From: JACKIC01 sp964392305
GTDB taxonomy: Bacteria; Planctomycetota; UBA1135; UBA2386
DNA length: 64,000 nt
Direction of reading: 5' to 3'
NCBI GenBank assembly: GCA_964392305.1
Contig: CAYMPV010000016.1
Coordinates: 81,308 to 145,307 of the forward strand
Part shown: piece after piece, positions 39,964-47,619 of the stretch
Layout: every line of letters begins with the position of its first letter
How positions within the stretch are numbered: position 1 is the stretch's first letter
Notes under the pieces: generated by a model
The model's input: the letters and a program-made list of their open reading frames with translations, nothing else
Told to the model about the DNA's origin: nothing
Databases searched by the model: none
Position numbers and translations under genes: made by a program

Positions 39964-40857
39964 ATGCAAGCCTTGCAGTCAATGGCTGCAATTGGCAATA
40001 CCCCTATATTGGTCTTGATGGCTCGCAAAGGCGGCGTAGGAAAGTCCACGCTGGCGACGCTGCTGGCCCGGGTCTACGCATCGAGCGGGCTCAGCGTGAC
40101 CTTGGCGGATCTCGACCCGCAAGGGACCTCGACCCAGGTTCTGGGGCAAGGACCTGACGGGCATGGCGACCCTGACGCCCTCGGCGCGTGTCTGCTGGCG
40201 GGGCGCCCCGTGAAGCACTTGGTCCGGGAGACGGGGACCGACCGCCTTCGCGTCTTGCCGGCCAGCGAACGGCTCACCGTCTTCGAGACGCAGCTCGCGG
40301 CGGACCCGATGGGCGTCGCGAAGATCCAGCGCTCGTTGCGCTCCCTGGCCTCTTCGGATGCGGAACTCGTGATTGTCGACACCCCGCCCACGCTCGGGGC
40401 GTTCACCTTCGGTGCGCTGACGGCTGCGCAGTGGGCGGCGATTCCGACTCTCTGCGAACACCCGTCCATCTTGACGTTGCCAAGCGCCCTGCGAACCGTG
40501 GCGGAGGCGCAGACGATGAACGAGAGCCTTCGGGTTCTGGCCATCCTCGCGAATCGTCTGGACCGGGCGACCAGGCACGGCATGTCGGCGCTCCAGACGT
40601 TGCAGCAGGCATTCCCTGCCGACCTTGCTCGCACCGTGATTCCGCGGGCTGTGGCGATCACCGACTCGATGCGGCCAGGTTGTGTTCTCGACCCGGCCTC
40701 TTCCGTGATGAACGCGGTCACGTTGCTGGCCGAGGAGTTGCTCGAGCGCATGCAGGGCGATGCGGCGACGGATGCGGTCGTTGCGGGCAACGAACTCGTT
40801 GACTGCAATGCAGTCGATGCGGCGAAGGGCTTGGGAGGGCAAGGCGATGTCAGGTAG
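39964..40857 (+). CDS. parA: ParA-type partition ATPase
   Basis: A 297-aa P-loop ATPase with 'ARKGGVGKSTLATLLARV' (deviant Walker A with the signature lysine), 'LADLDPQGTSTQVLG' (Walker A') and 'LVIVDTPPTLGAFTFGALTA' (Walker B), the arrangement of plasmid ParA/Soj. It segregates the replicon together with the small partner protein. The start is uncertain: in-frame GTG 39952, ATG 39964 and ATG 39982 are possible and none has a good ribosome binding site. A repeated site TTGCAGTCAA (39973-39982) overlaps the last, which suggests autoregulation or a centromere. Confidence 0.82.
   Translation: MQALQSMAAIGNTPILVLMARKGGVGKSTLATLLARVYASSGLSVTLADLDPQGTSTQVLGQGPDGHGDPDALGACLLAGRPVKHLVRETGTDRLRVLPASERLTVFETQLAADPMGVAKIQRSLRSLASSDAELVIVDTPPTLGAFTFGALTAAQWAAIPTLCEHPSILTLPSALRTVAEAQTMNESLRVLAILANRLDRATRHGMSALQTLQQAFPADLARTVIPRAVAITDSMRPGCVLDPASSVMNAVTLLAEELLERMQGDAATDAVVAGNELVDCNAVDAAKGLGGQGDVR
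39973..39982 (+). promoter_or_regulatory. Candidate centromere/operator site TTGCAGTCAA, copy 1
   Basis: The decamer TTGCAGTCAA at the parA start recurs at 41284-41293 behind the partner gene, and as its reverse complement at 40799-40808 near the end of parA. Sites on both sides of a par operon are typical of ParA-partner systems. Confidence 0.45.
40799..40815. promoter_or_regulatory. Candidate centromere/operator site, copy 2, within an inverted repeat
   Basis: TTGACTGCAA is the reverse complement of the site at 39973. It is part of GACTGCA-A-TGCAGTC (40801-40815), an inverted repeat with 7-bp arms at the end of parA, just before the partner gene. Confidence 0.45.
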
Positions 40858-41278
40858 CAAGTCAAAGATCCGTACGGTGGTCGAGCCAGGACTCCTGATG
40901 CAGCTGCAGGCGGCAGCGACGAGGGTGGACCGGGGGGCGACTCCGGTCGTGGGGGCGCCGGAGTCCGCAGATGCGCCAGGAGCCGAGGTGGCCAGCGGGG
41001 CGCTACCTCTGGGTGGAAAGAGGCCGGATCGTTCGTCCTGGGACGAAGGCGTGGCGCACGCGCGCCGCCAAGTTCGGACCACGCTCTCAGTTCCCGGATG
41101 GGTGGGCGAGAAGGCACGAAGGCTGGTCATGGCCATCACGGTCTCCGAGCAGCGGGATGCTTCCCTCGGAGCCACGCTCGGCATGGCTCTCGACCTGTTG
41201 GAGCGCGAGCTTCGTGCCAGGGGCGTTGGCATCCCCGAGCGGGAGGTCGCCCTGCGCACTGGACCGCGCCACCGCTAA
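40847..41278 (+). CDS. Small ParA-partner DNA-binding protein
   Basis: A 143-aa protein overlapping the parA end by 11 bases. The N-terminus is basic and disordered, the C-terminal part 'LVMAITVSEQRDASLGATLG' and 'MALDLLERELRARG' is helical. It is too short for a classical ParB. Position and size fit a ParG/RHH-like partner that binds the repeated TTGCAGTCAA sites. GGGAGG precedes the ATG at 40847. Confidence 0.6.
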   Translation: MSGSKSKIRTVVEPGLLMQLQAAATRVDRGATPVVGAPESADAPGAEVASGALPLGGKRPDRSSWDEGVAHARRQVRTTLSVPGWVGEKARRLVMAITVSEQRDASLGATLGMALDLLERELRARGVGIPEREVALRTGPRHR

Positions 41279-41283
41279 AGTCG

Positions 41284-41293
41284 TTGCAGTCAA
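41284..41293 (+). promoter_or_regulatory. Candidate centromere/operator site TTGCAGTCAA, copy 3
   Basis: The third copy, directly after the partner gene stop, followed by TGCAGGCAATG, a weaker repeat of the same pattern. Together the three sites bracket the parA/partner pair. Confidence 0.45.
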
Positions 41294-41367
41294 TGCAGGC
41301 AATGCGGCGCTGCTGTTGGCGGTTCCGTTGACGGTGGCCCCGGTTCTGTGTCACTGATCGCGGTCGC

Positions 41368-42123
41368 ATGAGTCAGCGCGACAGCAACCCCTGGTTCCCT
41401 TTCGATTCGAACGAGCTTCAGCTCGTGCTGGGCGTGTTCGGCTTTGGGGCGACGCTCGCCACCGTTGCCGGCGTTGGCTCTGTACCCTTCGCCGTCGGCT
41501 CGGCTGGCTTCCTGACGTGCGCCTACCTGGCCGGCCTCCTGGTGCACGCGAGACGCGCGGCTCGGAGCCTGACGTTCTGGGCTGGCGGCGCGGTGGCGGG
41601 GCAGGGGTGTCTCGAGTCCTTCCGGCGCGTGCGTCGAGTTCTCTACTTGATGCACCTCGACGACGATGCTCCAGGCGAGGAACTGCAGGCGCTGTACCGC
41701 CGTCTGCTGGCTCGCGGTGTCCAGATTCGTCGCATCATCTTCCTGCGCGACGATGCGGAGCTCAGCGCCTACGACTGGATCGTACAGTTCGGCGACCACG
41801 AGCACCTGCAGCAGCGTGTCGTAATGCCGACCCACGCAGCCGCGATGCGATTCTCGTTCGCTCTCGTGGATGATGCCGCCGTGCTGCTCTCGGTGCCGGG
41901 TGTGGAGCCGATCGACGGGCGTCCCTACTCGCAGCACTTCATGCTGCGCCACCTGCTGCGGGTTGAGGACCAGCGGGTCGCCAGCGTGTTCTTGAAGATC
42001 CACGGGGACCTCTGGCAGAGGGCTGAACCCATGCCGCGCGTGGCGACGTTGGCCACGTTGGTGGCGGAGGCCCGCGCCGGGCGTGGCGGAGCGGCGCCTC
42101 TACCGCCCCTTGTCGAGAAGTAG
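41368..42123 (+). CDS. Membrane-anchored unknown protein of the partition region
   Basis: A 251-aa protein with two hydrophobic segments near residues 18-60 ('LVLGVFGFGATLATVAGVGS', 'VGSAGFLTCAYLAGLLVHA') and a soluble C-terminal domain ('YLMHLDDDAPGEELQALYRR', 'GVQIRRIIFLRDDAELSAYD', 'FSFALVDDAAVLLSVPG'). That domain has the strand order of phospholipase-D-like regulatory domains but no HKD motif. Not recognised. Its end overlaps the convergent XRE gene by 24 bases. Confidence 0.5.
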   Translation: MSQRDSNPWFPFDSNELQLVLGVFGFGATLATVAGVGSVPFAVGSAGFLTCAYLAGLLVHARRAARSLTFWAGGAVAGQGCLESFRRVRRVLYLMHLDDDAPGEELQALYRRLLARGVQIRRIIFLRDDAELSAYDWIVQFGDHEHLQQRVVMPTHAAAMRFSFALVDDAAVLLSVPGVEPIDGRPYSQHFMLRHLLRVEDQRVASVFLKIHGDLWQRAEPMPRVATLATLVAEARAGRGGAAPLPPLVEK

Positions 42124-42360
42124 GAGCTTGGGCTCGAGCCGCCGGAGGAACTCGGCCAGCGACATGTCCAGGGCCTTGCACCAGGCGCGCAACTCGAGGA
42201 CGTCGAGCCGGCGCTCGCCCCTCTCGCACTTGCTGACGAACGACTGCGTCGCCTGTAGGCGTTGTGCGATATCGACTTGCGTCAGATTGGCTTGCTGCCT
42301 GACTTCGCGCAGCAGCGCCACCAGGGACCTGTGCTGCTTCGAGAAGAGCGACTTCTGCAT
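42100..42360 (-). CDS. XRE-family helix-turn-helix regulator
   Basis: An 86-aa protein that is essentially one helix-turn-helix: 'LREVRQQANLTQVDIAQRLQ', then 'ATQSFVSKCERGERRLDVLE' and 'LRAWCKALDMSLAEFL'. It is divergent from the radical SAM gene, with the inverted repeat ATAGTC-(7)-GACTAT (42408-42426) between them, so it most likely represses itself and the radical SAM gene. Confidence 0.82.
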   Translation of the reverse strand: MQKSLFSKQHRSLVALLREVRQQANLTQVDIAQRLQATQSFVSKCERGERRLDVLELRAWCKALDMSLAEFLRRLEPKLLLLDKGR

Positions 42361-42407
42361 GCCTTGGGTGCCGAGAGGATGCTGGCGACCCTAGTGGCGG
42401 TTTTCGA

Positions 42408-42426
42408 ATAGTCCAAAAACGACTAT
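42408..42426. promoter_or_regulatory. Operator-like inverted repeat ATAGTC-CAAAAAC-GACTAT
   Basis: Six-bp arms with a 7-base spacer in the short AT-rich gap between the divergent XRE and radical SAM genes. Shape and place fit the binding site of the XRE dimer. Confidence 0.65.
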
Positions 42427-42437
42427 CGTGATCCGGC

Positions 42438-43868
42438 ATGGTCCCAGTCCTCTGCGATGCTTCATCGGCCACCGAGATCCTGTTGCTGCATGCGCCTTAC
42501 CCTGGAGTGCTGAAGTTCGAGGGCATGCCCAGCAGTCTGCTGCATGCGGTTGCGGTCTTCGCGCACCGCTTGGCTCGAGAGGGCCGGCTCTCGCTGCTCG
42601 GCGTGTGCGACCCGGTGGCTCCGAGCCCCGACTACTACGCGCAGCTGGAGGAGATCCTGCGGTCGCCTCGGCTGCGGGTGCTCTGCATCTCGGCGACGAA
42701 CGCCTCGATCGAGGAAGCGCTCCGAGCGGTGGAACTCGCGCGCACGGTCCGCGGCCAAGACCTGCTGGTCGTCGTTGGCGGGCCGCACGAAGACGACTGC
42801 GATGAGAAGGTCGCGGCGCGAGTGCCTCAGGTCGACCTCTCGATCGGCGGCGAGGCTGAGTATGTGCTCGACTTCGTGCTCGCGAGGTTCCTCGAGCGCG
42901 ACGAGCACCCAGCCGAGTTCGTGCGTTGGTTGTTCCATGCCCTGCCCACGCAGTCCTTGCTTGGCGGTCGGGTGACCGTCACGAGCCCGGTGCTCGGCTC
43001 CATGGAGCTCGCGTTGCCGCCGCTTACGGCCGGTGACCTGCCCGTGCCGGTCTGGACCAGTCGGCGAGTGCGCTTCTCGGTGTTCGACGCACCGCAGACG
43101 CTTCCGGTCTTGGTCAGTCGTGGGTGCTCCTACGGCAAGTGCACCTTCTGCGCCGAGGGCAACCGGGAGGGCGCCAGGCTGGTGCACCAGAACTTCGAGT
43201 GGTTGGCTGACCTGATCGCCATGCACCCGGGGGCGGCCGTCTACTTCCAGGACAGCATCTTCCCGAAGTCCGAGGCGGTCGACCGGCAACTGCTGCCCAT
43301 GCTCCGCAGTGCCGGCGTGGAGTGGGGAGCTCAGGTCTACCTGAGGGCACTCACGCGCCCTTGGCTCGAACAGCTGCGCCGTCACGGCTGCACCTACCTC
43401 TACACCGGCCTCGAATCCGGTTCATCGGACATCCTAGGCTCGATCGGCAAGGTGAACATGAACCGCGAGGTCGCCCTGGAGCGCCTGCGCTGGATGCGTG
43501 ACCTTGGGTTCCGGGTCGGCATCTCGCTGATGTTCGGAGCCATCTCGCTGGATGGGGTCCTCGTCGAGACCGAGGCGACCGTGGCCGAGACGCTCGCCCT
43601 CGTGGACGAGATCCGGGAGCTCGGTCTGCAGGTCACGGGCTTCTACCCGAACGTGCTCACCGTTCTTTCGGGCACCGAACTCGAGCGCCGTCTGCGCGCG
43701 CGTGGCATCGGGCTCGACTTCTACCGCATGCCGAGGTGTCCGGCGTTCAGCGGCTTCGAGGATGGCGCCGTTGGCTACAACTACCGCACCATCCCGGGCA
43801 TGCTCGCGGGTGGCGACCCGCTCGCCGGGCTCGAGCACCGCATCGCCCCATGGTCGGGGAACGGGTAG
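42438..43868 (+). CDS. B12-binding-type radical SAM protein
   Basis: A 476-aa protein. The N-terminal 200 residues have the Rossmann-like order of a B12-binding domain ('LSLLGVCDPVAPSPDYY', 'LLVVVGGPHEDDCDEKV', 'LSIGGEAEYVLDFVLARF'). The radical SAM domain starts with 'SRGCSYGKCTFCAEG' (Cys 230, 235 and 238), a C-x4-C-x2-C cluster used by some B12-dependent members instead of the usual C-x3-C-x2-C. It continues with 'YLYTGLESGSSDILGSIGKV' and 'ISLMFGA'. The substrate is unknown, and no precursor peptide was recognised nearby. It is controlled by a private XRE repressor inside a mobile element, suggesting a specialised accessory function. Confidence 0.78.
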   Translation: MVPVLCDASSATEILLLHAPYPGVLKFEGMPSSLLHAVAVFAHRLAREGRLSLLGVCDPVAPSPDYYAQLEEILRSPRLRVLCISATNASIEEALRAVELARTVRGQDLLVVVGGPHEDDCDEKVAARVPQVDLSIGGEAEYVLDFVLARFLERDEHPAEFVRWLFHALPTQSLLGGRVTVTSPVLGSMELALPPLTAGDLPVPVWTSRRVRFSVFDAPQTLPVLVSRGCSYGKCTFCAEGNREGARLVHQNFEWLADLIAMHPGAAVYFQDSIFPKSEAVDRQLLPMLRSAGVEWGAQVYLRALTRPWLEQLRRHGCTYLYTGLESGSSDILGSIGKVNMNREVALERLRWMRDLGFRVGISLMFGAISLDGVLVETEATVAETLALVDEIRELGLQVTGFYPNVLTVLSGTELERRLRARGIGLDFYRMPRCPAFSGFEDGAVGYNYRTIPGMLAGGDPLAGLEHRIAPWSGNG

Positions 43869-44281
43869 GGGCGGATGCGTGGGCGGACGAGACCCTCAAC
43901 CTCCAAGCTCCACCGGCAGGTGGAAGCACGCGGGCGCTTGATGCGTCGGCATCGAGCAGGGGGCGCTCTGGTCGCACCGAGCAAGGGCTACGCCAGGCGC
44001 GGTGCCGGGGTCGCTGAGGTCGGCGACCTGGCCCGCTGCAGCATGAGCGACGGGTGCGGGCTACTTGCGCCTGGCATAGCCCTCGCTTGGTCGGTGCTCC
44101 CGGCGCGCCTGTCCCGCCTCGAGCCGTCGGTTGTCGGTCTCTGGTCGGGTCTCTGGTGAGACCCGAGACCGACAACTCCAGACGGCAGAGACGAGCGGCT
44201 GGTGCTCTCCTAACTGCCGATGCCAACGGGATGTGCGGATGTTCCATGCATTAGGGGCGCGCACCGTTCGCCCGGCGCATG
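43869..44281. other. Structured intergenic region between the radical SAM gene and the CopG operon
   Basis: 413 bases without a convincing gene. An imperfect long inverted repeat has left arm 43974-44000 (GCACCGAGCAAGGGCTACGC...) and right arm 44067-44097. A strong bipartite hairpin follows at 44130-44176, with GTTGTCGGTC/GACCGACAAC outside and TCGGGTCTC/GAGACCCGA inside. Possible uses are termination of the radical SAM transcript or a structured RNA. Confidence 0.5.
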
Positions 44282-44309
44282 TTGACGAACTGGCCAGAAG
44301 TTGTATACT
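44282..44309 (+). promoter_or_regulatory. Sigma-70-type promoter of the CopG-GNAT-XRE operon
   Basis: -35 TTGACG (44282-44287) and -10 TATACT (44304-44309) separated by 16 bases, 16 bases before the CopG ATG. It is one of the few near-consensus promoters in the window. Confidence 0.65.
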
Positions 44310-44325
44310 TTGCGTAGAGAATCCG

Positions 44326-44538
44326 ATGAACGCCAAGCGCTCCATGACCCTGAACCTGACCGACGCCGAGATGGCGGCGCTCGACGAGCTCGCGCAGAAG
44401 AAGGAGCTGTCGAAGACGGCCGTCATCCGACAGGCCCTCCGGCTCTACCAGATGCTGGATGCCCGCATGGCGAAGGGTGAGAAGCTCTTCTTCGAAGACG
44501 AAGCGGCCCAGAAGAAGGCGGAGCTGATGCTGCTGTGA
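44326..44538 (+). CDS. CopG/RHH-type DNA-binding protein
   Basis: A 70-aa ribbon-helix-helix protein: 'RSMTLNLTDAEMAALDELAQ', then 'KKELSKTAVIRQALRLYQML'. In this class the protein represses its own operon and may serve as antitoxin. TAGAGA precedes the ATG at 44326. The last codon overlaps the GTG of the acetyltransferase gene (GTGA). Confidence 0.82.
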   Translation: MNAKRSMTLNLTDAEMAALDELAQKKELSKTAVIRQALRLYQMLDARMAKGEKLFFEDEAAQKKAELMLL

Positions 44539-45161
44539 GCGCGCGCACCACCCAACTCATCGATGGCGCCACCGGCAACCAGGTCGAGGCGCAGCTGCAC
44601 GACGGGTTGAAGGTGCAGGACCTGCTGCTGGTGGAGCGGGTTTGGTCGGCGCACCGTGCGAAGCTCATGGCGAGCCTGTTGCAGGCCGGCGTCACGCGGC
44701 AGGAGTGGCCGCAGAGTCTGCACTGGGACTGGGCGCGGAAGGCGCCGGAGCTCAAGCTGCTGGTGAACTCGGCCTGCGGCCTCGTGTGCCAAGGCGACTG
44801 GCAGGCGCTGATGATAACGAAGACGCAGCCCTACCAGGCTCGGCTTGCCGGCGACCGCGGCAAGCCGCTCGTCTACGTGGACTTCCTCGAGGTGGCCCCG
44901 TGGAACTGGCCCATTCCGCAGCTGCAGCAGCGGGCGCGGTTCAAGGCGTGTGGTTCGGTGCTCTTGCGCCAGGCCGTGGCGCAGAGCCGGCGGGAAGGGT
45001 TCCACGGTCGGCTTGGACTGCATGCGCTGCCGCAGGCGGAGTCCTACTACGAGCGCTGCGGCATGACCCGGGTAGCGGTCGATGCCGCGAAGGAAGACCT
45101 GGTCTACTTCGAATTCGGCCGCAGCGAGGCCCAGCAGTTTCTTGATGGGAGGATGCCATGA
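44535..45161 (+). CDS. GNAT-like acetyltransferase
   Basis: A 208-aa protein. The C-terminal half fits a GNAT fold: 'RARFKACGSVLLRQAVAQSR' resembles the acetyl-CoA-binding motif (R-x-x-x-x-G-S, then a helix), and 'LGLHALPQAESYYERCGMTR' is the typical ending with Y-Y-x-x-x-G-M. The N-terminal half has no recognised domain and includes 'WPQSLHWDWARKAPELKLLV'. With a CopG-type gene in front it resembles acetyltransferase toxin-antitoxin pairs, but the enzyme is longer than typical toxins, so a different substrate is possible. Confidence 0.65.
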   Translation: MSARTTQLIDGATGNQVEAQLHDGLKVQDLLLVERVWSAHRAKLMASLLQAGVTRQEWPQSLHWDWARKAPELKLLVNSACGLVCQGDWQALMITKTQPYQARLAGDRGKPLVYVDFLEVAPWNWPIPQLQQRARFKACGSVLLRQAVAQSRREGFHGRLGLHALPQAESYYERCGMTRVAVDAAKEDLVYFEFGRSEAQQFLDGRMP

Positions 45162-45658
45162 CGAACCAAGACACGGACCAACCGATGAACCGCGAGTGGC
45201 TACGGCGCATGGCCGATCTGGAAGACTCGTGCGGAGCCGTCTCCGTCGGCGGTCTTGCCCATGAGCTCGGCCTCCTCGAGGCGCCTCGGGACGCCGATGT
45301 CGTCACGCGGACCGCGTTCAGCAAGCTCATCGAGCTGGCCCGGCGCCGTGCCGGCCTGGGTGTCGAAGCCCTGGCCCAACAGGCGAACCTCGAGGTGGCC
45401 GACATCATTCAGCTCGAGCGAGGCGACGGCACTGGCTTGGCGCCACGCGTGGTGTTCCAGCTCTGCGCAGCCCTCGGTCTGCCGCAGGCCGGCGTGATGG
45501 AGCTTGCGGGCCTGACGAGTCGCACGGGCGAGGGGGTTACCGAGGCCGCTGCCAGGTTTGCGGCCCGGTCCGAGGGAGTGGAGCAGCTCACGGCTGAGGA
45601 ACGGAACGCGCTGCAGGAGTTCGAGAAGGTGCTCGCGGGTGCAAATGGGCTGAAGTGA
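45158..45658 (+). CDS. XRE-family regulator ending the CopG-GNAT operon
   Basis: A 166-aa protein with a helix-turn-helix around residues 55-115 ('KLIELARRRAGLGVEALAQQ', 'ANLEVADIIQLERGDGTGLA', 'VFQLCAALGLPQAGVMELAG'). The tail is acidic and helical. Coupled to the acetyltransferase gene by ATGA. Three-gene operons with RHH, GNAT and XRE proteins are uncommon. Confidence 0.72.
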   Translation: MTNQDTDQPMNREWLRRMADLEDSCGAVSVGGLAHELGLLEAPRDADVVTRTAFSKLIELARRRAGLGVEALAQQANLEVADIIQLERGDGTGLAPRVVFQLCAALGLPQAGVMELAGLTSRTGEGVTEAAARFAARSEGVEQLTAEERNALQEFEKVLAGANGLK

Positions 45659-45869
45659 CCGCTTGCCCAGGGCGAGCTGGTCGGTGTGGGGCCTTGTCGC
45701 CCAATACCGGCCCGATGTTGGCCGGCACCGGGATCCCCAGCGGTTCCACGACCTTGCCGCCATCGACGAACCGAATGTCACGCCGCAGCGGAGGCCGCCC
45801 ATAACGGCTATCAGCTGTGGTGTAGAGCGCCCTCTTGGAAGGTTCCCCAAACCCAACGAGAGGTGTTTT

Positions 45870-46139
45870 ATGGCAAAGAGTCCTGAAGGCCCGGGCAGAG
45901 ATGCCCAGGCGAAGAACCGTCCCGTCCACGAAGTTCGCATCGGCGCCGACAAGGCCACCATCTGGTGCAACCAGACGGCCAACGGTCCGATGTACAACGT
46001 CACGTTCGCGCGCATCTACCGTGATGCCGAGGACAACTGGAAGGAGAGCGCGAGTTTCAGCCGGGATGACCTCCTGGTGATCGCGAAGCTGGCCGACGTG
46101 GCCCACACCTGGATCTGCGCGCAGGCGAATCAGGCGTAG
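45870..46139 (+). CDS. Conserved small mobile-element protein
   Basis: An 89-aa protein: 'RPVHEVRIGADKATIWCNQT', 'NGPMYNVTFARIYRDAEDNW' and 'SFSRDDLLVIAKLADVAHTW'. I recognise this as a small protein family common on plasmids and in integrated elements of planctomycetes and other bacteria; its function is unknown. It probably forms a small beta-sheet with one helix. GAGAGG is 6 bases before the ATG. Confidence 0.65.
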   Translation: MAKSPEGPGRDAQAKNRPVHEVRIGADKATIWCNQTANGPMYNVTFARIYRDAEDNWKESASFSRDDLLVIAKLADVAHTWICAQANQA

Positions 46140-46323
46140 TAGGTAGGTTTCTGCGTTTCGTTTGAGGGCACTCTCACACCACAGCTTCCACCCCGAGCCA
46201 CCCTTCATCCCCATCGACACCGAGTGCGGGCATTCCTTGGCTCCGCAAGCTGCTGCGCGCCTCCGGCGCTGGCAGGAAGGATGTGGCGGCAGGAAGGCAG
46301 CTGCGGGGATCGGTCGGAGCGGT

Positions 46324-46818
46324 TCAGACCTTGGCCAGGTCGTGAACTCGCTCCGTCGATCCCGCGTAGAACCTTCGCTCCGGCCCCACGATCAGCGCAT
46401 CCAGCACGACGATCCCGAGCAGTTCGCCAGCCGTTCGAAGGCGGACAAACGTTCGGAGGTCGTCAGGCGACGGGCTCACGTCCCCCGAAGGGTGGTTGTG
46501 CCCGAGAATCACCGAGGCAGCGTTCGCGAGGATCGCCGCCTTGAACACCTCGCGTGGATGCGCATCGGCACGGGTCAACGTGCCGACCGAGACCACGTGC
46601 GCGTGCGTCACCATGTTCCTCACGTCGAGGAGAAGGGTGACGAAGTGCTCGCGATCCTGGTGGCCTACCAGCCGGTGCAGGACCTGGGCCGCGGCGTCCG
46701 GTGAGCTCGCTGCGAAGGTCTGCGTCGGCTTGCGGGGCAACAGCCTCGTGCTGACGAGCTTGATGCGGGGGAGGACAAAAGGGGACGATAGTGACATGGG
46801 GCTCCTGGAAAGGGACAT
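46324..46818 (-). CDS. RadC-like JAB/MPN-domain protein
   Basis: A 164-aa protein. 'EHFVTLLLDVRNMVTHAHVV' followed by 'VILGHNHPSGDVSPSPDDLR' gives the H-x-H-P-S-G-D metal-binding motif of the RadC/JAB family, and 'ELLGIVVLDALIVGPERRFY' closes the domain. Stand-alone RadC proteins are frequent in plasmids and genomic islands; a DNA-repair role is not proven. Two starts are possible, 46818 and 46797; the first was chosen without strong support. Confidence 0.8.
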   Translation of the reverse strand: MSLSRSPMSLSSPFVLPRIKLVSTRLLPRKPTQTFAASSPDAAAQVLHRLVGHQDREHFVTLLLDVRNMVTHAHVVSVGTLTRADAHPREVFKAAILANAASVILGHNHPSGDVSPSPDDLRTFVRLRTAGELLGIVVLDALIVGPERRFYAGSTERVHDLAKV

Positions 46819-47331
46819 GGGTGGAGCCCGGCGCTCCCCCGAAGCGCCCGAATCCACCCACGTCCACTGCCCAGAAGGCCTTACCTGAAACCACCTTCCT
46901 GCATCGCCACGCCTTCGTTATGGAGCGATGTTGGCTCGATGTTGCCTCCAAGTTGGCAGGGCCCGCACCCGCCCGCCTGGCGGAGTAGCTGCAGATCTGT
47001 CTGGGGAGTCCTGTTCTGGGGCTCGGGGCCGCAAGGAGAAGGCTGTCTCGCGCTGTGCGCGAGGCTGAGCGCGGTCGGCGACATCAGGCACGGAGCGAGC
47101 GCTTCGCCTCGCAAGGGCGCGCGCCAGGCGGGTCGCGCTGCGCGCGATACCGGCTACGCCGCCGCGCCTGTCACGGCCCGTGCTGCGCTGCGCGCTCGCG
47201 CCTGCTGGCGCCGACCTCCACTGCTCCCTCTGGCGGGTGGCTCGGTTCTGGAGCTGCGAAGAACCGAGCCACCCGCCAGGAGGAAGCAGTTTTCCTAGCG
47301 ATGGTGGGGGCTCCCATCTCCGGAGGAGAAA
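46819..47331. other. Gene-free region with a 19-bp perfect hairpin
   Basis: About 510 bases without a convincing gene. Smaller hairpins occur early (CTCGCGC-TGT-GCGCGAG near 47047). The outstanding feature is a perfect 19-bp stem (47230-47248 pairing with 47261-47279, arm CTGGCGGGTGGCTCGGTTC) with a 12-base loop, close before the next gene's ribosome binding site. It could be a terminator of an upstream RNA, a small-RNA gene end or a mobile-element fold. Confidence 0.5.
47230..47279. repeat. 19-bp perfect inverted repeat with 12-base loop
   Basis: Arms CTGGCGGGTGGCTCGGTTC and complement. A short T-run (TTTT) follows about 10 bases later, too far for a standard intrinsic terminator. It is the strongest hairpin in element C apart from the terminator at 53852. 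Confidence 0.6.
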
Positions 47332-47619
47332 ATGAAGAAGCGAAAGTTCACGGCCAGGCTGCAGTACTTCCTGGTCCACGTCGAGAGTCACCAGCAGGCC
47401 GACGGCAGCGAAGTACACCGCGTGACGGCGGGCTTTCCGTTCGAGCGAGCGCCAAAGGACTACAAGCCGATGGAGTTCGAGTTGAAGACCGCATCGGACG
47501 TGCTCGACCTGCTCGAGGCCGTGCACCTCTCCAACGAGCTCGTAGATTCGCTGTACACGAATTGTGGAGGGTCCGTCGAGAGCGTCACCAGCGGGAAACC
47601 CGCAGGCGGTGCCGCATGA
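47332..47619 (+). CDS. Small unknown plasmid-type protein
   Basis: A 95-aa protein: 'KRKFTARLQYFLVHVESHQQ' followed by 'ADGSEVHRVTAGFPFERAPK'. The first part looks like two beta strands, the rest a helix. A strong GGAGGAG lies 4 bases before the ATG. It is coupled to the next gene by ATGA. Not recognised. Confidence 0.55.
   Translation: MKKRKFTARLQYFLVHVESHQQADGSEVHRVTAGFPFERAPKDYKPMEFELKTASDVLDLLEAVHLSNELVDSLYTNCGGSVESVTSGKPAGGAA

Noticed and set aside
43875..44159. A 94-codon forward frame after the radical SAM gene.
   Set aside because: Its composition is arginine- and glycine-rich without a ribosome binding site, and the DNA there is explained by a long inverted repeat.
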